This document shows positions 56,431 through 64,000 of a stretch of 64,000 bases of DNA, piece by piece. Under the pieces are notes generated by a model. The model saw only the letters and a program-made list of their open reading frames with translations. It did not search any database and was not told the origin of the DNA. Positions within the stretch are counted from its first letter, which is position 1. Every line of letters begins with the position of its first letter. Where the stretch lies: assembly GCF_022879575.1 (NCBI RefSeq), contig NZ_CP084261.1, positions 930,001 through 994,000 of the forward strand, written 5' to 3'. Both the position numbers and the translations under genes were made by a program. The DNA is from Caballeronia sp. SL2Y3. GTDB lineage: Bacteria; Pseudomonadota; Gammaproteobacteria; Burkholderiales; Burkholderiaceae.

Positions 56431-57630
56431 ATGCCAACGTTCGACTTGCGTACCGTCCTGCTGATGGCATCCGTGATGCCTGGGCTGATGGCCCTGGTCA
56501 TGTCCTCCATCGGCAGGACATTCCCTAGAACGATTCTAGGTGTCGCGCAATGGGCGCAGGGCTCGCTGCTCTTTTCTGCCGCCGCATTCGTGATGGCGCT
56601 GCGCGGTGCGCTGCCCGACTGGTTATCGGTCGTCGTCGGCAATGCGTGTATCGTCGGCAGCATCGGACTCTGGCTCATCGGTAGCCAACGCTACCTCGGC
56701 CGTCCAACGTTCATACGGCTCATTGCAGCGTTGACTATCGTCGATGCAGTCAGTCTCAGCTGGATGACGTGGGTGCACTTCACGCCTTTCGGGCGTGCGT
56801 TGTGTACGAACGTGATCCTCACACTGCTTTTCGCGCGCCTCGCGTATGAGTTGCTGCGCTTCGGCCGGGACGACAGCGGGGCGAAGGTCGTCGGCACCTT
56901 GTTCGCGTTCGAAACGGTCATCGCATCGGCGAGAGTCCTGACGTCCCTGCAACCGGACGCGTCGCACGAAGGCTTGTACGCGCACGACCGGATGCAAATG
57001 GTCTACTTGAGCAGTGGCGCGTTCATGTCGCTGAGCATCACGGTCGGCTTCATGCTCACAGCCGTCAACCGGCTGAGAGTTCATCTCGAACAACTGTCGC
57101 GCATCGATCCTCTCACGGGTCTGCTCAATCGACGCGCCCTTCTGGGCGCTCACACCATGTCGCGAGAAGCGCCTCGCAAGGTGAGGCGTTATCTCTCGCT
57201 GTTGCTGATCGACCTCGACCACTTCAAGAAGATCAACGACACGTACGGTCATTCGATGGGTGACGAGATTCTCGTGGACTTCGCGCGACGTGCGAGTCTT
57301 TCGCTTCCTCCCGAAGCGCAGTTCGCACGCTGGGGCGGGGAAGAATTCGCCGTGCTGTTTCCGTGCGACAGTGTCCACGAGGCAGTGGGGCTCGCACGCG
57401 CATTGCAGACGAGCATTGCGAGCACGAGCGATTCGGCCCTGCCTTCCTATACGTGCAGCATCGGAGTGGCTTACCTCGGCGCCGCCGATGCAAGCATCGA
57501 GCAGTTGCTGAAGCAGGCGGACGAGGCGCTGTATCGCGCGAAGGACAATGGCCGCAATCGCGTCGAACTCGCGCGGGAAGTGCTTCCGGTTACCGGTTCT
57601 CGCATACTCGATACGGCACTCAAGTCTTAG
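56431..57630 (+). CDS. Membrane diguanylate cyclase (GGDEF)
   Basis: A 399-residue protein: six hydrophobic segments in residues 1-215, then a GGDEF domain (DPLTGLLNRRALLGAH onward) with the active-site loop GGEEF (FARWGGEEFAVLF). The Asp of LLLIDLDHFKKINDTYGH and the loop are all intact, so it should make cyclic-di-GMP. The start is placed at ATG 56431 (MPTFDLRTVLLMASVMPGL), where membrane helix 1 begins; earlier in-frame codons are of low quality. It stands alone, upstream of a DUF4142 gene. Confidence 0.88.
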   Translation: MPTFDLRTVLLMASVMPGLMALVMSSIGRTFPRTILGVAQWAQGSLLFSAAAFVMALRGALPDWLSVVVGNACIVGSIGLWLIGSQRYLGRPTFIRLIAALTIVDAVSLSWMTWVHFTPFGRALCTNVILTLLFARLAYELLRFGRDDSGAKVVGTLFAFETVIASARVLTSLQPDASHEGLYAHDRMQMVYLSSGAFMSLSITVGFMLTAVNRLRVHLEQLSRIDPLTGLLNRRALLGAHTMSREAPRKVRRYLSLLLIDLDHFKKINDTYGHSMGDEILVDFARRASLSLPPEAQFARWGGEEFAVLFPCDSVHEAVGLARALQTSIASTSDSALPSYTCSIGVAYLGAADASIEQLLKQADEALYRAKDNGRNRVELAREVLPVTGSRILDTALKS

Positions 57631-57659
57631 CAATAAGGCCACCGCAATGTGCCGCGCTC

Positions 57660-58349
57660 GTGGACCGCGCTTTGCTGCGCTTGCTGTCAGCAACGCAAAC
57701 CCGAACGGAGAGCGCGACGTGTCAGGATTCGAAAGCGCCGGCGCACCCGGCTTATCAAGGCGATACGGATACAAAGGCGGCGGGCGCGCTTAGAGAGCGG
57801 CCATACAGTCGAGCGGTTCTCGCGTCCCTCGTCTGCGCAGCCGCCCTTTCAGCCACGGGTTGCCGTCTGATGCAGTCCGGCGCGCAGGTCAGCCCCACGG
57901 ACCAGCAATTCATGCTGACCGCAGCGAGCGTCGGCAAGGCCGAGGTCGATCTCGGCAAGCTCGCGTCCGAGCGCGGTGGCTCACCGGCGGTCCGTGAGTT
58001 CGGGCAGAAAATGGTAGCCGAACATACGCGCATCAACGGCGAGTTGTCCCAGATTGCGGATGAGAAACACGTTCGCTTGTTACAGGCGATGGATCCGGCG
58101 AACCGCACGCTATACGACGAGCTCGGAACCATGACGGGCGCGGCCTTCGACCGCGAATATGCGATCGCCCAGGTGCATATTCATCAGATGGGCAATGCGC
58201 TGTATGCAAGCGAAGCGCAGCACGGCGAAGACGCGCAGGTGAAAGCGTTCGCGGCGCGAGGCGTGCCGATCGGAGAGAATCATCTCCAACATGCCACTCA
58301 GCTTCTGCAAAACTTGCCGCAGAAGTTGCCGATATCATCGGCGCAGTAG
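57660..58349 (+). CDS. DUF4142 ferritin-like lipoprotein (start uncertain)
   Basis: A DUF4142 (putative outer-membrane, ferritin-like four-helix) protein: VSPTDQQFMLTAASVGKAEVDLGKLASERGGSPAVREFGQKMVAEHTRINGEL, then a second helix pair with HIHQMGNALYASEAQHG. A lipobox is visible (LVCAAALSATGC), but there is no good start codon at the expected distance: the signal is preceded by about 50 open in-frame codons without ATG. GTG 57660 is used here as a guess. The true start may be a rare codon nearer the signal, or a small frameshift has occurred. Confidence 0.75.
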   Translation: MDRALLRLLSATQTRTESATCQDSKAPAHPAYQGDTDTKAAGALRERPYSRAVLASLVCAAALSATGCRLMQSGAQVSPTDQQFMLTAASVGKAEVDLGKLASERGGSPAVREFGQKMVAEHTRINGELSQIADEKHVRLLQAMDPANRTLYDELGTMTGAAFDREYAIAQVHIHQMGNALYASEAQHGEDAQVKAFAARGVPIGENHLQHATQLLQNLPQKLPISSAQ

Positions 58350-58377
58350 CCGGCGCTTGACAGCACGGAGAACTCGA

Positions 58378-58710
58378 ATGGCTCGCAATAAAACGGCCCC
58401 ATGCCGGGCGCTTTTGCTACGCGACTGGCACCGTAATGGCAAACGCACGACGGCTGGCCTCGCTGTCTTCTGCGCCTTGTCGCTCGGACTGCTATTGCCT
58501 TTAGAGGCACACGCCGATTCCACCGACCCCACCCGCGAGCAAGTCCGCTCGGACCTCGACCGTTATCGATGCGCCGGGTACAACCCGGTCGCCGACGAGA
58601 TCACCTACCCCAACGATGTCGACGCGGCGCGGGCCCGCTTGCAGGACCCCGGCTGCAAGCCCGACGCCGCCCCGAAACAAGCACCCCGCTCAAGCAAGCC
58701 ACCGAAGTAG
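58378..58710 (+). CDS. DUF4148-like secreted protein
   Basis: A 110-residue protein with a long N-terminal signal (arginine-containing n-region, then GLAVFCALSLGLLLPLEAHA) and a DUF4148 mature part: TREQVRSDLDRYRCAGYNPVADEITYPNDVDAARARLQD, with a Lys/Pro-rich tail. GGAG lies 8 nt before ATG 58378. It follows the DUF4142 gene by 28 nt and may share its transcript. Third DUF4148 member in the window. Confidence 0.85.
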   Translation: MARNKTAPCRALLLRDWHRNGKRTTAGLAVFCALSLGLLLPLEAHADSTDPTREQVRSDLDRYRCAGYNPVADEITYPNDVDAARARLQDPGCKPDAAPKQAPRSSKPPK

Positions 58711-58825
58711 CCGGCGTCATCCATTTGCCCTTGCACATGCATAGAACCTATTCCTGACGGCCCCTGAATCGTCCGGAAATCCGCTTCTATACTGGCCCCT
58801 CGAACATCAACGAGGAGACGCTTGC

Positions 58826-59635
58826 ATGTTAATGGACGCCAAGGAATCGATTTATAGCCCGACGCAGGATGGCCTGATCTTCCCGCAGGAGCCCAAGTTT
58901 TCGACTTCCGCCGAGGAGCGCAGGTATCGCAAGGAACATCTCGCGGCAGCGTGCCGCATATTCGCCCGCCACGGTTTCAGCTTCGGTTTCGGCGGACACC
59001 TGACCGTGCGAGATCCCGAGCATCCGGAGCTCTTCTGGACCAATCCGATGTGCGTGCCATGGTCGCGCACCAAGACCTCGCAACTGGTGCTGGTCGATCA
59101 TTCGGGCACGGTTATCGAAGGGAAATACGCGGTCAATCGCGCGGGCTACGTGCTGCATTCGGCGATTCATGCGGAAAATCCGGACATTATCGGCTCATGC
59201 CATGCGCATACCGTGCACGGCGATGCGTGGGCCGCCATGGGCAAGCCGCTCGATTACGTGACACAGGACGCGTGCATGTTCTACGGGAGCCATACCGTCG
59301 TGCGCGATGGCGCCGGCAAGGTGCCGGTGGCGAACGAGTCGGGCAATCCGATCGCGCGCGCCTTCAACGAGCACAAGGCGATCATTCACCAGAACCACGG
59401 GCTGCTCACGGCGAGCCGGCACAGCATCGACGACGCCGTGTGGACCTTCATCGCTCTGGACCATTGCTGCAAGATGCAGTTGTTGATGGACGCAACTGAA
59501 TCGCGCCCGATTCCTATCGATCCCAAGTTCGCCGAATACTCGCACGAGCATCTCGGTAACTCTTTCATCAGCTGGCTGCACTTTCAGACCATGCTCTACG
59601 AGATCGCGGAACAGGAGCCCGATTACCTCGACTGA
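58826..59635 (+). CDS. Class II aldolase/adducin family protein
   Basis: A 269-residue enzyme of the fuculose-aldolase fold that uses a divalent metal. The metal His cluster appears as SCHAHTVHGDAWA (His about 130, 132) and IIHQNHGLLTASRHS (His about 189 and 192), with a Glu-like site expected around FGFGGHLTVRD. Relatives include decarboxylases and aldolases acting on aromatic or sugar acids. An MFS gene follows 89 nt downstream, suggesting a transport-plus-catabolism pair. Substrate unknown. Confidence 0.87.
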   Translation: MLMDAKESIYSPTQDGLIFPQEPKFSTSAEERRYRKEHLAAACRIFARHGFSFGFGGHLTVRDPEHPELFWTNPMCVPWSRTKTSQLVLVDHSGTVIEGKYAVNRAGYVLHSAIHAENPDIIGSCHAHTVHGDAWAAMGKPLDYVTQDACMFYGSHTVVRDGAGKVPVANESGNPIARAFNEHKAIIHQNHGLLTASRHSIDDAVWTFIALDHCCKMQLLMDATESRPIPIDPKFAEYSHEHLGNSFISWLHFQTMLYEIAEQEPDYLD

Positions 59636-59724
59636 TTCAACGAGGTGTCCCCGCAGGGCCGGCATGCGCGAAAGCTTGAATGCGCATGCCGCAAGCAGCG
59701 CAAAAAACTATACCGGAGACAAGC

Positions 59725-61028
59725 ATGGAAGCGCTATATGGCGAAGAAGCCGTCACGCCGGCCGACACGAGCCGCACCTATTACCGGGCTTACTGGCGGC
59801 TGTTGCCGCTCTTGTTGATCTGCTATCTGGTCGCGTATCTCGACCGCGTGAATGTGGGCTTCGCCAAATTGCAGATGCTGGATGCATTGCATTTCGACGA
59901 CGCCATCTACGGCCTCGGCTCGGGCATTTTCTTCGCAGGCTACTTCTTCTTCGAAGTGCCCAGCAATCTCGTCATGCGAAAGGTCGGCGCGCGCAAGTGG
60001 ATCGCGCGGACATGCTGACGTGGGGCGTCATTTCGGCGGCAATGATCTTCGTGAAGACGCCGACGATGTTCTACATCGCGCGCTTCCTGCTCGGCGCCGC
60101 TGAAGCCGGCTTTGCGCCGGCCATCATGTATCTGCTCACGCTGTGGTTTCCGGCACGCTATCGCGGCCGCGCCATGTCCATCTACGTGATGGGCGCGCCG
60201 CTGGCCTTCGTCGTCGGAGGCCCTATTTCCGGCTATATTTTGCACGCATTCTCCGGCAACGCACATCTCGCCGCGTGGCAATGGCTCTTTCTGATCGAAG
60301 CCATTCCGGCGGTCGTGCTCGCCTTCATTGTCCTGGCGTTTCTCGACGACGACCCCGCCCGCTCGCGCTGGATTACCGAAGACGAGCGCAAAGACGTACT
60401 CGCGGAGATCCGCGCTGAGAACGCAGGCAAGATCGATCATTCGAGCGCCAGTGCGTTCCTCGCGAACCGGAAGTTGTGGCAGTTCTGCGCCATCTTCTTC
60501 TGCCTCATCATGGGCCTCTATGCACTCGGCTTCTGGATGCCGTCGCTCATCAAGCGCAGCGGCGTAACCGACCCCTTCGCCATCGGCCTCTACTCTGCGA
60601 TTCCGAATATCGTCGCGGCTATCGCGCTTTACTTCTCCAATCGCAGCGCCGATCGCACCGGCGGCCGCCGCGCGCACTTCGCGCTATTCATGTTGGTCGG
60701 CGCGGTAGGGCTCGCCGCCAGCATGTGGTTGTCGGCGGGGCCTGTCGTGACCACCGTCTGTCTTTCCATCGCTGCGGCCGGCGTGTATTCGTGCGTCGCG
60801 CTTTTCTGGGCGTTGCCGACGAGTCTCTTCGTCGGCGCATCGGTGGCTGCGGCGCTCGCGTTCATCAACTCGGTCGGCAATATCGCCGGGTTCGTGTCGC
60901 CGTATCTCGTCGGCATGCTGAACGTGACTGTGGGCAGGTCGGACGTCGGCATGTATGTGATTTCCGCATTCCTCGTGCTCGGTGCGGCCATGACGATGCG
61001 CCTGCCGAATACGCTGGACGACAAATAG
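59725..61028 (+). pseudogene. MFS transporter (ACS family), frameshifted
   Basis: The transporter begins at ATG 59725 (MEALYGEEAVTPADTSRT, with GGAGAC upstream) and runs in one frame to about base 60018, ending KVGARKWIARTC and stop. The rest of the protein (MLTWGVISAAMIFVKTPTMFYIARFLLGAAEAGFAPAIMYLL onward to 61028) continues in another frame from about 60013. Expected sequence at the junction is ARI-MLTW, and the DNA GCGCGGACATGCTGACG lacks one base (probably T) near 60010. Restoring it gives a complete 12-helix carrier of about 430 residues. This may be a real inactivation or a sequencing error. Confidence 0.85.
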
Positions 61029-61037
61029 CGCGATGGC

Positions 61038-61949
61038 TCAGGCGGCCCACGGCGGCCGCTCGAGCTTTTCGCCAATGTAGTCGATGAACGCCCGGACTCG
61101 CGGATGAAGCGACGAATCGCGCGGATACAGTGCATAGATCGCGGTTTCGTCGCTCGGCTGAAAGTCCGTGAGAAGTGGCACGAGCATGTTGCTGCGAATG
61201 GACGGAAGCACCATATGCTCCGCCATGCGCGTAATGCCGACGCCCGCGAGGCACATATACACCGAACTCACGCCGCTGCTCGTCTGGAAGTTTCCGTTGA
61301 TGAGCATGGAAGTGCGCTCGCCGTCGATCACGAAGGGCCAATGATTCAAATGGTCCATCGGCGGCTCCCACATCAGGCAGTTGTGGTGCGCGAGATCCGC
61401 GGGCGTCAACGGCACGCCGTGACGCGCGATATAGGAAGGCGAAGCAGTCACCACGCGCTGGAGATGACACAGCTTGCGGCTCACCAGATTCGAGTCTTGA
61501 AGACTGCCCATGCGGATCGCAACATCGAACCCTTCGCCGATCACATCCGCGAGCGTATCCGACAGCGACAGCCGAACGCGCAGCCCCGGATAGCGTTCGA
61601 GAAAGCCGGGAATGAGCGGCACGATCTGGTCCATGCCGAACGAAGTCGCCACCGTGACGCGGATGCCACCCGTCATATGCTGTCCCGCGCGCGAGAGCTG
61701 CGCTTCGGCGACATCGATCTCATCGAGAATGCGCTTGCAGAGCGCAAGATACTGCTGCCCTTCCTGCGTGACCTGCAGACGGCGCGTCGAGCGCCTGAGC
61801 AACGCGACGCCGAGACGCTTTTCCAGCGTCGAGACGGCGCGACTGACATACGGCTGCTGGAGATCCAGCATGAGCGCCGCAGCCGTGAAGCCGCCGGTCT
61901 CCGCGACGGCCTTGAATATCCTCATTTCGACGAGGCGTTCGTCCTTCAT
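61038..61949 (-). CDS. LysR-family regulator
   Basis: A 303-residue LysR protein (MKDERLVEMRIFKAVAETGGFTAAALMLDLQQPYVSRAVSTLEKRLGVALLRRSTRRLQVTQ) of the CrgA-like subclass. Its gene is convergent with the MFS pseudogene, 9 nt from its stop. A regulator with a role in the aldolase/MFS unit is plausible but the orientation is not the classic divergent one. The first codon is placed at ATG 61949; the frame continues upstream without support. Confidence 0.88.
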   Translation of the reverse strand: MKDERLVEMRIFKAVAETGGFTAAALMLDLQQPYVSRAVSTLEKRLGVALLRRSTRRLQVTQEGQQYLALCKRILDEIDVAEAQLSRAGQHMTGGIRVTVATSFGMDQIVPLIPGFLERYPGLRVRLSLSDTLADVIGEGFDVAIRMGSLQDSNLVSRKLCHLQRVVTASPSYIARHGVPLTPADLAHHNCLMWEPPMDHLNHWPFVIDGERTSMLINGNFQTSSGVSSVYMCLAGVGITRMAEHMVLPSIRSNMLVPLLTDFQPSDETAIYALYPRDSSLHPRVRAFIDYIGEKLERPPWAA

Positions 61950-62125
61950 GTGGCAATGCGAGCCTGTGCGGGATTCGAAGCCAGCATCATAACCAGCGAC
62001 AGCACGTTGCGATACCGGGACTTGCACGAGGTGTTCGCGGGGTTCTTTCGCAACAGCGCTGCGAGCGCGGCGCTTCGGCTCCTTACTTCGGAATGCGAAC
62101 TACACCGCCATAAACATTCGAACAT

Positions 62126-62149
62126 AAAAAAAGGGCCCGGAGGCCCTTT
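62126..62149 (-). terminator. Rho-independent terminator of glycosidase gene
   Basis: On the - strand the sequence is AAAGGGCC, TCCG loop, GGCCCTTT followed by further T residues (A run at 62126-62129 on the + strand). It lies just after the stop codon of the gene ending at 62157. Confidence 0.85.
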
Positions 62150-62156
62150 CGACTGC

Positions 62157-63248
62157 TTACTTCGGGTGAGTTGCAATGAAGTTCTTGACCGCGGTGAAAG
62201 CAGGCTTCTGCGTCTTGCCGTCGCCCTGCATCAGGCCATATGCGCCTTCGCTGTCGTCATACATCTCGAAAGCCTGAATCGACTGGATGTTGTACTTGGC
62301 CGCATTGTTGTAGAACTGCTGCATCATCAGGCTGCCGGTCATGTACGACGCGATCGACGAGTAGGTGCCGTAGGTCGGACGAACGCCGAATTCGTTGATC
62401 CAGATCGGCTTGCCCATCGACTGAAGCACGCCGAGGACGTCGTGACAACCCGTATTGCCGCAGGCGTGGGTCATGTCGCCCTGGTCGGAATACCAGTGCC
62501 ACGCCGTGATGTCCCAGCTGACGGTCGGGTGACCATGCGTGCCGTCCGGCTGCGAGCCGTCTGCCAGCATCTGGAAGAACGCGGTGTGCTTCCACGTACC
62601 GTCGACGATGATCTTCGCCGAGCTGTTGACCGACTTCACGCCGGCGATCATGCCGCGGATCGCGCCACGCGCGATGGTGAACGGCTGATTGCTGTAGTGG
62701 TTCCACACATTGCCGTCGTAGTTGCCGGCGAGCGTGTGGGCTTCCATCTCGTTGCCCACTTCGTAGTACGTGTAGTTGTACGTTTGCGCAGTCTGCTGAC
62801 CGAGCGTGTAACCGGCGTTGTAGGCCGCCTGCTCGCTGTTGAAGTTCAGGCCAAGCATGATCACCGGATAAACCTGCACACCGCCTGCGGCGAACGTCTT
62901 CGCAACCGTAGCGACAACCTTCGCGGACGCCTGGCTGTAGACGTCGTTGCGGTAGATCTTCACGCCGAGGTCCTGAAGGTGGGCAAGCTGCGTTGCGTAC
63001 GCAGTGCTGTCATACGCGCCGCCGTTCGTGATATGGCCGTTCGCGCCATAGAAGATGGAGCCGGTGGTCGCTGCCTTATCGGTTGCCTGCGGCAGATCGG
63101 CGGACTTGTTGGTTGCGGCATCGATAGCGGCTTCACCACCGCCGCCGCAAGCCGTGAGCAACGCGCTCAGGACCACTGCGGTTGCAAACGTTGCGGCCTT
63201 CGCCTTGGACAGGAAATTCGGGGATTGCGTAGCTTGAATGTTGTTCAT
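62157..63248 (-). CDS. Secreted glycosidase lipoprotein, clan GH-A
   Basis: A 363-residue lipoprotein (signal ends in LLTACGGGG, Cys34) with a TIM-barrel glycosidase. The clan GH-A acid/base is in YYEVGNEMEA (Asn-Glu, Glu167) and the nucleophile in PIWINEFGVR (Glu286). HWYSDQGD near 250 and a Cys pair (HACGNTGCHD) are seen. Ser/Thr/Asn/Tyr content is high, which suits an exported enzyme. It may be a polysaccharide-tailoring endoglycanase of a neighbouring exopolysaccharide locus lying to the right. ATG 63248 has no obvious ribosome-binding site; GTG 63254 is in frame. Confidence 0.85.
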   Translation of the reverse strand: MNNIQATQSPNFLSKAKAATFATAVVLSALLTACGGGGEAAIDAATNKSADLPQATDKAATTGSIFYGANGHITNGGAYDSTAYATQLAHLQDLGVKIYRNDVYSQASAKVVATVAKTFAAGGVQVYPVIMLGLNFNSEQAAYNAGYTLGQQTAQTYNYTYYEVGNEMEAHTLAGNYDGNVWNHYSNQPFTIARGAIRGMIAGVKSVNSSAKIIVDGTWKHTAFFQMLADGSQPDGTHGHPTVSWDITAWHWYSDQGDMTHACGNTGCHDVLGVLQSMGKPIWINEFGVRPTYGTYSSIASYMTGSLMMQQFYNNAAKYNIQSIQAFEMYDDSEGAYGLMQGDGKTQKPAFTAVKNFIATHPK

Positions 63249-63851
63249 GATCACTTGGCAGTACTAAGGAGCGAGCATTCGCTCGCAGAGTTTGAGTAGG
63301 TTGCCGGCATGACATGCCGACGACCAAGAACGTATTTCGCTTTACTGGGGAACCGGTTCGGTCGCACTGCGTTGAACCGGCCGTAGAGCTATGCCTGGTT
63401 CCTGTCGCGCTGGCGGTGAAGCCAGCAAACGATTGCCTGCCGAGGAAGGCCGATGACCGCACTACTGATGGTCACCGATGCAAACTGGTTCAAGGGTATT
63501 ACTTACCGACTCGTCTTGCTAACCGCTTCGTTCGAGGCATCCTTTTCCGAATCGGTCAGCACGGAAGCAAGGTTATCGTCTAATGAGATGACTGTAAACA
63601 ACGATTTCAGAAAAAAATTCGCCTGAAAATATTCAGCAGGAAGAAACTTCCGAATGGGTTATTTCTGCCGGTGCGACATGCAGTTGTCGCCTGAGTAGCG
63701 TATGCATGCACGAGATGCGGCTGAGTAGTTCGGGCGACTTAGGGTTATCGCGTATTCGTATGGAGAATAGGCGTTGACGTAGCAGAGCTAACCGCCAGAA
63801 ATGCATCGCGGCTCGCAGTGCAGACACGAGGCAGCGTGCCTTAGCGATGCG
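63249..63851. other. Long non-coding stretch upstream of glycosidase gene
   Basis: About 600 nt of lower GC than the surroundings, with no credible gene. It contains a hairpin GCGAGC-ATTC-GCTCGC (63271-63286) 23 nt from the glycosidase start, a 15-nt palindrome CGGCATGACATGCCG (63305-63319) and several A/T tracts (around 63540-63655). It likely includes promoters, a structured 5' leader or a small RNA. Confidence 0.55.
63305..63319. promoter_or_regulatory. Perfect 7-bp palindrome upstream of glycosidase
   Basis: CGGCATG-A-CATGCCG, about 57 nt upstream of the start codon. It could be an operator for a dimeric regulator of the glycosidase gene, or a leader hairpin. Confidence 0.4.
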
Positions 63852-64000
63852 TCAGAGCATCTTGTAGAGCGCGATGGCAAGCAGTCGCGGCTCATCGAAC
63901 ATCGTGGCGAGTTCGAAGAAGAAAACAAATGCGAGCATGGATGCCGTGCCCGGTCGTCGAATCACCCAGCTCACGATGCGCGGCGCGAATCGCGTCCTGA
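63852..64000 (-). CDS. C-terminal end of an unidentified protein (right edge)
   Basis: An open frame enters from the right edge on the - strand and ends at TGA 63852-63854, giving a 48-residue tail that reads RTRFAPRIVSWVIRRPG and then a hydrophobic segment (ASMLAFVFFFELATMF), ending LLAIALYKML. Third-position GC is fairly high, so it may be a real gene, perhaps a membrane or surface-polysaccharide protein. Too little is present to identify it. Confidence 0.4.
   Translation of the reverse strand, partial: RTRFAPRIVSWVIRRPGTASMLAFVFFFELATMFDEPRLLAIALYKML

Noticed and set aside
61104..63299. A 731-codon open frame on the + strand opposite the LysR and glycosidase genes
   Set aside because: It runs antisense through two supported genes and their terminator, and its product shows no recognisable domain.
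63314..63583. An 89-codon open frame in the long intergenic region
   Set aside because: No ribosome-binding site, codon use unlike neighbours, spans the palindrome region and has no recognisable feature.
63633..63827. A 64-codon open frame on the - strand in the same region
   Set aside because: No ribosome-binding site and no clear coding bias; judged non-coding.
1..64000. CRISPR arrays, insertion sequences or prophage
   Set aside because: No regularly spaced repeats, transposase, integrase or phage structural genes were seen.

Overview
The window looks like a chromosomal segment of a high-GC betaproteobacterium of the Burkholderiaceae, most like Paraburkholderia or Caballeronia. The reasons are strong GC3 bias, three DUF4148 proteins, many LysR regulators, CoA-thioester catabolism and solitary signalling genes. 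Genus assignment is inference from protein flavour. I see no rRNA, phage, insertion sequence or CRISPR. One tRNA (Val, anticodon GAC) is present.

Layout. 1-5.1 kb: an operon of CoA-thioester enzymes (MaoC, enoyl-CoA hydratase, acyl-CoA dehydrogenase, class III CoA-transferase, MaoC) followed by an AraC regulator. 5.2-12.1 kb: a GH88-type unsaturated glucuronyl hydrolase, a barnase-fold lipoprotein that seems to lack its catalytic Glu and His, an acyl-CoA synthetase, a divergent LysR/SDR pair and a solitary ParA. 12.1-20.4 kb: a PAS-GGDEF-EAL protein, tRNA-Val, a PepSY membrane protein, a sterol-desaturase-like hydroxylase, small secreted proteins, a CheB methylesterase coupled to a zinc-ribbon partner, and an FMN reductase.

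20.4-25.2 kb: sulfur acquisition. ssuA-ssuD-ssuC-ssuB run leftward, the last three joined by 4-nt GTGA stop/start overlaps, with a divergent MetQ-like binding protein and the FMN reductase at the far end. 25.3-31.3 kb: a hybrid histidine kinase, a GAF-PAS-GGDEF protein and an unclassified transporter. 31.6-36.6 kb: a surface-polysaccharide locus with UDP-galactopyranose mutase, a glycosyltransferase and a divergent GH1-RmlD fusion whose reductase half has lost its YxxxK motif. 36.6-40.1 kb: LysR, Ldh2-family dehydrogenase and an MFS carrier.

40.4-45.0 kb: a MEDS-domain protein overlapping a hybrid kinase, an SDR, and a class V aminotransferase. 45.1-47.3 kb: an orphan cytochrome oxidase subunit I with a divergent DUF2244 protein. 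47.4-51.8 kb: small hydrophilic proteins, a DUF4148 protein, a ClpK/ClpC-like unfoldase with an N-terminal zinc finger, and a CPBP protease homologue. 51.9-56.1 kb: a three-gene EmrAB-OprM type efflux operon with a palindromic operator inside its promoter spacer and a second copy at the gene start. 56.4-58.7 kb: a membrane diguanylate cyclase, DUF4142 and DUF4148 proteins. 58.8-62.0 kb: class II aldolase-like enzyme, a frameshifted MFS transporter and a LysR. 62.1-64.0 kb: a secreted clan GH-A glycosidase lipoprotein with a long structured leader, and the tail of an unidentified gene at the right edge.
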